From: an uncultured Collinsella sp.
GTDB lineage: Bacteria > Actinomycetota > Coriobacteriia > Coriobacteriales > Coriobacteriaceae
Length of the DNA stretch: 9,615 nt
Direction: 5' to 3'
NCBI GenBank assembly: GCA_900552735.1
Contig: USBA01000067.1
Location: forward strand, 1 to 9,615
Both the position numbers and the translations under genes were made by a program. Positions 6,409-9,615 of the stretch are shown one piece after another (positions within the stretch are counted from its first letter, which is position 1; each line of letters opens with the position of its first letter). Under the pieces are notes generated by a model. That model saw nothing but the letters and a program-made list of their open reading frames with translations, did no database searches and was not told where the DNA came from.

Positions 6409-7591
6409 AGCGCGTTTTGCAAAAGGCTTTAAGCGCGGCCGTTACGGGGCCAGGCTGGAAACGTCGGCGCACATCATCGAGACGCTCGGGAATATCGATG
6501 TGCTGTGGGCAGTGACGTGCGCATTTACCGCACTTGACGCAATTGCTCACCAGCTTGGGCTCGTTCGTCCGCACCGCGCTCGCCGTAAAGTATTGAGACA
6601 GCCCCGTAAACCAACTATGCGCGTAGCTCGCGTTGTAGGCACCAAAGCAGCCGGGAATATTGATGCCCTTGGGGCACGGCATGCAGTAGCCGCACCCCGT
6701 ACAGGGCACGCGATTCGATTTCTCAAACTCTCCCAGCACACGTGCGATGGTATCGAGCTGCTCTGTCGTCATCGAATCCGGCAGTGCGCGATCCGCCAAT
6801 GCCGCGTTCTCGTCCACCTGCGCGGTATCGGTCATGCCCGAAAGCAGCATCGTGACTTGAGGATGGTTCCATACCCACGAAAGACCCCAAGCAGCCGGCG
6901 TCTTCAGGTACGGATCGCGTACGCCATCGAGCACGGCGCGGGCCCGCGGAGGCAGCTTGCCCGCCAGGCGTCCACCCAAAAGCGGTTCCATCACAAACAC
7001 CGCGAGCCCGCGCTCGGCAGCTGCCATGAGTCCCGCCGTTCCCGCTTGGTAATGCTCGCCGGCATAGTTGTACTGGATCTGGCAGAAATCCCAGTCATAT
7101 GCGTCAAGCATCGTAAGGAAGTCCGCCGCGCTGCCGTGGTACGAAAAACCAATCTGGCGAATGCGCCCCGCCGCCTTTTGATGCGCGATCCAGTCCTCGA
7201 TGCCCAACGCCACCACACGTTCCCACTGGGCGGGCGAGGTAATGTTGTGCATGAGGTAATAGTCGATACGGTCGGTCCGCAGGCGACGCAGCTGCTCGTC
7301 GAAGAACCGGTCGAAATCCTCCGCGCATTTGCACGAAGCATGTGGCAGCTTGGTCGCGAGCAAAACCTGGTCGCGTAGGCCTAGGCGCTCAAGCGAAGCG
7401 CCCACGCAAGCCTCGTTGCCGGGATAGAGATAGGCCGTATCCAGATAATTAATCCCCTGCTCCACCGCACGAGAAATAATCGCATCGGCTGTCTTCGCAT
7501 CCGGATGTCCCGGCGCACCGGGAAACCTCATGCAGCCCAGACCCAGAGCAGATATTCGGTTACCGCTTTTGGGGTCAACGCGGTATTGCAC
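6404..7591 (-). CDS. Aldo/keto reductase with C-terminal two-cluster 4Fe-4S ferredoxin-like domain
   Basis: This 395-residue protein joins an NADPH-dependent aldo/keto reductase barrel (~1-290) to an iron-sulfur tail (~295-375), a family common in anaerobes. Catalytic tetrad candidates are D51 and Y56 (DTAYLY), K81 (ATKLP) and H115 (YLMHN). The tail has CTGCGYCMPCPKGI (C297, C300, C303, C306) and CVKCGKCARHCP (C351, C354, C357, C361), each able to hold a 4Fe-4S cluster. Its substrate and electron partner are unknown; the nearby flavodoxin is one possibility but only by guess. The GTG at 7589-7591 gives the family-like start MQYRVDPKSG and has GGGAGG-type bases at 7595-7603. An ATG at 7609 in the same frame lacks a good site. 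The TGA stop lies within repeat copy 2, so the last few residues may have been set by the element. The 163 bases upstream (7592-7754) hold no convincing promoter. Confidence 0.93.
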   Translation of the reverse strand: MQYRVDPKSGNRISALGLGCMRFPGAPGHPDAKTADAIISRAVEQGINYLDTAYLYPGNEACVGASLERLGLRDQVLLATKLPHASCKCAEDFDRFFDEQLRRLRTDRIDYYLMHNITSPAQWERVVALGIEDWIAHQKAAGRIRQIGFSYHGSAADFLTMLDAYDWDFCQIQYNYAGEHYQAGTAGLMAAAERGLAVFVMEPLLGGRLAGKLPPRARAVLDGVRDPYLKTPAAWGLSWVWNHPQVTMLLSGMTDTAQVDENAALADRALPDSMTTEQLDTIARVLGEFEKSNRVPCTGCGYCMPCPKGINIPGCFGAYNASYAHSWFTGLSQYFTASAVRTNEPKLVSNCVKCGKCARHCPQHIDIPERLDDVRRRFQPGPVTAALKAFCKTRS

Positions 7592-7594
7592 GGA

Positions 7595-7603
7595 CCCTCC
7601 CTT
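7595..7603 (-). promoter_or_regulatory. Ribosome-binding site favouring the GTG start of the aldo/keto reductase
   Basis: AAGGGAGGG on the minus strand ends 3 bases before the GTG at 7591. It lies inside the coding frame if the ATG at 7609 were used, which argues for the GTG. Confidence 0.55.
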
Positions 7604-7743
7604 CGCCATCAGCGCCCCGACAAGGCGAAACCCAACGGTCACGCCATCGAAACACATTGGAATCGCAATCGAGAACGTATCGTAACGCAGCAGAAATCAA
7701 GCCGTCACGGCACCGCTTTAACATCAGCAAAAAGTCCGATGAA

Positions 7744-7749
7744 AGGAGG
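7744..7749 (+). promoter_or_regulatory. Ribosome-binding site of the short ORF, pointing to GTG 7755
   Basis: AGGAGG lies 5 bases before the GTG at 7755-7757, ideal spacing. That GTG is in a different frame from the main short ORF that follows, whose first GTG (7765) is 15 bases from this site. The conflict suggests a frameshift at 7778-7782. Confidence 0.6.
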
Positions 7750-7764
7750 AGAGCGTGACCACGC

Positions 7765-7950
7765 GTGAGGACACCTACCCCCTACCCCGGCGAGCAGTAC
7801 ATCCTCTCGGTCGACCGCTATCAGATCGAGGTCATGGACCATCTGGACGAGCTTCCCGCCACAGGCGCTGTCATCTTCTGCACCTTCCCCAAGGTGCGCG
7901 ATGGCGTCGGATACCCTGCGCGCGTTTTTGCGGTCTGTCCCGCGGCATAA
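7765..7950 (+). CDS. Short hypothetical protein, probably frameshifted near its start
   Basis: I do not recognise this protein. The frame from GTG 7765 gives 61 residues, with strong coding bias (nearly all third positions G or C). A soluble-looking stretch includes YPGEQYILSVDRYQIEVMD and then AVIFCTFPK and GYPARVFAV. The natural ribosome-binding site (7744-7749) instead points to GTG 7755, which reads MTTREDTYP in another frame. That frame meets this one at a run of five C (7778-7782). Removing one C would join them into a 64-residue protein starting MTTREDTYPYPGEQY. This could be a sequencing error, a mutation, phase variation or a programmed +1 shift. It lies upstream of the ketopantoate reductase gene on the same strand, with a terminator-like hairpin between them. 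Confidence 0.6.
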   Translation: MRTPTPYPGEQYILSVDRYQIEVMDHLDELPATGAVIFCTFPKVRDGVGYPARVFAVCPAA

Positions 7951-8022
7951 GTTCCCATGAGTTTGTTCTTCTAAATTCCGCCTCCGGTGCACGCCACATG
8001 CTCCAGCGGCATACAATCCACC

Positions 8023-8048
8023 AGGCGCCCCTCATGCGGGCGCCTTTT
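8023..8048 (+). terminator. Predicted rho-independent terminator or leader hairpin
   Basis: Arms AGGCGCCC (8023-8030) and GGGCGCCT (8038-8045) are perfect 8-base complements with a 7-base loop, followed by TTTT at 8045-8048. It ends about 19 bases before the ketopantoate reductase start, so it could end the short ORF's transcript or attenuate the next gene. A TACAAT at 8012-8017 could be a -10 box, but no -35 is evident. Confidence 0.65.
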
Positions 8049-8066
8049 AGTGGGGAGATGATTCAC

Positions 8067-8981
8067 ATGCAGATCAACAAGGTCGCCTTTATCGGCAAGG
8101 GCGGCGTCGGCCTGCTCTACGGCAGCATGATTGCCACGGCCCTCGGCAATGACGCCGTCGAATACGTTATGGATGACGCCCGTTTTGAGCGTCACGTGGG
8201 CGATGCGCTCACCGTCAACGGCAAGCCCTGTGCGCTCAAGTCCATCCGCGCCAGTGAGGCAACGCCCGCCGATCTGGTCATTCTCACGGTCAAGACGACG
8301 GGACTCAACCAAGCGCTCAAGACTATGGAGCGCGTCGTGGGGCCCAACACGCTCATCGCCTCGCTGTGCAACGGCATTACGAGCGAGCAAAAGATTGCCG
8401 AACGCTTTGGCTGGAAGCATACCGTTCTTGGTATTTGCCAAGGCATGGACGCCGTGTTCCTCAACGGAGAGCTCACCTTTACCAATGCGGGCGAAATCCG
8501 CTTTGGCGCGGCGGCCGGTACGGACCCCGCAGCCATCACCGCCATCGACGAGCTCTACACACGCTGCGGCATCGCCCATACCGTCGAGAGCGACATTGCA
8601 CACCGCATGTGCGCCAAACTCATGCTCAACGACGGCATCAACCAGACCTGTATGGCCTACGGCGGGACCTACGGAAGCGCCACGGAGCCGGGCTCCGAGC
8701 AGCGCCGCTGTTTTGTCGCCGCCATGCGCGAGACGCTTGCGGTTGCCAACGCCGAGGGCGTTGAGCTGACCGAGGCAGACCTGACGCAAATGGTGCACCT
8801 CATCGAGGGAATCGACCCCGCCGGTATGCCCTCGATGGCTCAAGACCGCGTCGCAAGGCGCAAAACCGAGGTTGATGAGTTCGCGGGCACCATCTGCCGC
8901 CTCGCAGCCAAACACGATATCCAGGTGCCGCAAAACGATTGGCTCTATCGACGCATCCGCGATATCGAGAAAAGCTGGTAG
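8067..8981 (+). CDS. panE: Ketopantoate reductase family protein (2-dehydropantoate 2-reductase)
   Basis: This 304-residue cytoplasmic enzyme is predicted to reduce 2-dehydropantoate to pantoate with NADPH in coenzyme A synthesis. Residues 5-15 (KVAFIGKGGVG) form the nucleotide-binding loop. VKTTGL at 75-80 and CNGI at 101-104 match conserved cofactor and active-site segments. K184, N188 and N192 (MCAKLMLNDGIN) fit the catalytic lysine and its neighbours. PSMAQDRVARRKTEVDEF (255-272) matches the C-terminal substrate motif, with S256 and E268. The ATG at 8067 has GGGGAG at 8052-8057, 9 bases upstream; an ATG at 8058 is too close to that site. No other pantothenate gene is nearby, so the pathway role is by homology. 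Family members can also act on other 2-keto acids. The hairpin at 9015-9054 ends the unit. Confidence 0.9.
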   Translation: MQINKVAFIGKGGVGLLYGSMIATALGNDAVEYVMDDARFERHVGDALTVNGKPCALKSIRASEATPADLVILTVKTTGLNQALKTMERVVGPNTLIASLCNGITSEQKIAERFGWKHTVLGICQGMDAVFLNGELTFTNAGEIRFGAAAGTDPAAITAIDELYTRCGIAHTVESDIAHRMCAKLMLNDGINQTCMAYGGTYGSATEPGSEQRRCFVAAMRETLAVANAEGVELTEADLTQMVHLIEGIDPAGMPSMAQDRVARRKTEVDEFAGTICRLAAKHDIQVPQNDWLYRRIRDIEKSW

Positions 8982-9014
8982 CGCCAACGCACCGCATTCA
9001 ACAGCCTTAACAGC

Positions 9015-9054
9015 AAAGCCGCCGCAAGGAAACCGTTCCCCCTGCGGCGGCTTT
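9015..9054. terminator. Bidirectional rho-independent terminator
   Basis: Arms 9015-9026 (AAAGCCGCCGCA) and 9043-9054 (TGCGGCGGCTTT) are perfect 12-base complements around a 16-base loop that can pair further (GGAA/TTCC). T residues follow on both strands. It sits between the ketopantoate reductase gene (+) and the small membrane protein gene (-), which converge on it. Confidence 0.9.
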
Positions 9055-9091
9055 CATCTTCGTCTATGACCAGCGGCCAATCTCACAACAG

Positions 9092-9298
9092 TTAGCGTTG
9101 CGACTCCGGCACCTCGTCCTCGTCATCGCGGCAAAGCAGCACGCCGGCGCTTCCCAGCAGCGCCACTGCGATCAGCGCGCCAACCACGATTGGAGTAGCC
9201 CCGCATGCCCCCTGCATGCCCGCAACGAGCGCGGCCGTAGGACCAAGGCAGCCAAGCACCAATGCGACGGCGGCAACGGCGATATCTCGAGCGTTCAC
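9092..9298 (-). CDS. Small two-helix membrane protein, function unknown
   Basis: This 68-residue protein is not recognised. It has two hydrophobic stretches long enough to span a membrane, about residues 5-28 (VAAVALVLGCLGPTAALVAG region) and 34-56 (TPIVVGALIAVALLGSAG region). They are joined by a short Gly/Ala-rich loop with C32, and an acidic tail RDDEDEVPESQR follows. By the positive-inside rule the ends are hard to orient. The GTG at 9296-9298 has GGAGG at 9309-9313, 10 bases upstream. The bias to G/C third positions supports coding, and the opposite-strand frames across it look like shadows. It ends at the shared terminator at 9015-9054. No partner gene is visible on its strand. Confidence 0.65.
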   Translation of the reverse strand: MNARDIAVAAVALVLGCLGPTAALVAGMQGACGATPIVVGALIAVALLGSAGVLLCRDDEDEVPESQR

Positions 9299-9615
9299 AA
9301 GACCACTTCCTCCAAGAGAAAGACCTTAATTCTCAAGAACCAGTGTGCCCCGCATCCATACGCCCAGCGTACCGCCACGGTAAGGGCTCTGTTAACTCAA
9401 ACGCATACATAGAACGGACGTCCTTACGTTGCCCTAAAGCTCGGTAAAGACACCCGTCCGCCAAATATCCGTGATGCAGAAAAATTACCAACCGGTGTAG
9501 AACTCGGTGGTACCCGAATCAAAAAAAAAAAAATAGACCAGAAAAACAAGCCTATTGCCCAAGGCAGCCACACTTGGGAAAATCAGTTAGTCGACGGGCT
9601 TTGGACGTACAGTAT
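9299..9615. other. Intergenic region at right edge, no supported gene
   Basis: I see no convincing coding frame over these 317 bases. They hold the ribosome-binding site of the small membrane protein (9306-9313). An imperfect hairpin lies at 9486-9512, with TTTTT following it on the minus strand, and a run of 13 A at 9521-9533. A weak inverted repeat CCCAAG/CTTGGG lies at 9558-9578. On the minus strand, the last bases read ...TVRPKPVD then TAA at about 9591-9593. This could be the end of a gene beyond the window, with these hairpins as its terminators; the evidence is too thin to call it. No clear promoter pair was found. Confidence 0.5.

Noticed and set aside
7971..8987. 338-residue minus-strand frame opposite the ketopantoate reductase gene
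   Set aside because: It is the antisense shadow of a gene with complete catalytic motifs on the plus strand.
9098..9412. 104-residue plus-strand frame over the small membrane protein
   Set aside because: Arg/His/Gln-rich, no ribosome-binding site at its start; the minus-strand frame has membrane segments and a proper start.

Overview
The window looks like chromosome from a moderately high-GC anaerobic actinobacterium of the Coriobacteriia, most like Collinsella. This is inferred from gene content and codon use: strong GC3, good Shine-Dalgarno sites with frequent GTG/TTG starts, a flavodoxin beside a DUF3793 protein, and an aldo/keto reductase carrying two 4Fe-4S clusters. No rRNA, tRNA, CRISPR array, prophage or complete insertion sequence was seen.

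Layout. Positions 1-901 (+) hold the 3' part of a DUF3793 gene and a short-chain flavodoxin. An 18-bp bidirectional terminator at 954-995 closes this unit. From 1019 to 7591 every gene is on the minus strand. In transcription order (right to left) they are an aldo/keto reductase with a ferredoxin-like tail, a Gfo/Idh/MocA oxidoreductase, endonuclease IV (nfo), then a polar amino acid ABC importer in the order binding lipoprotein, permease, ATPase. From 7755 the plus strand resumes with a short unrecognised ORF whose start looks frameshifted, then a ketopantoate reductase-family gene. That gene converges on a 68-residue two-helix membrane protein (-) across another bidirectional terminator. The last ~317 bases carry no supported gene.

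How the genes work together. The three importer genes form one system. A promoter can be seen upstream of the lipoprotein. A hairpin between lipoprotein and permease probably makes the lipoprotein more abundant, and the ATPase ribosome-binding site overlaps the permease stop. The permease is unusual: a signal peptide and a ~140-residue extracytoplasmic domain precede the membrane domain. The DUF3793/flavodoxin pair and the Fe-S aldo/keto reductase point to low-potential anaerobic redox metabolism. Nfo is the DNA-repair housekeeping gene of the block.

The most unusual structure is a two-copy 87-bp element (5156-5242 and 6322-6408) just upstream of the ribosome-binding sites of nfo and of the Gfo/Idh/MocA gene. 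Each copy has a 19-bp inverted repeat around a 25-nt loop. The inner stem differs between copies at four base pairs, and each change is compensated on the other arm. The two remaining mismatches become G-U pairs only in minus-strand RNA, the direction of the genes. This looks like a dispersed structured RNA/REP-like element and is the best candidate here for something undescribed.
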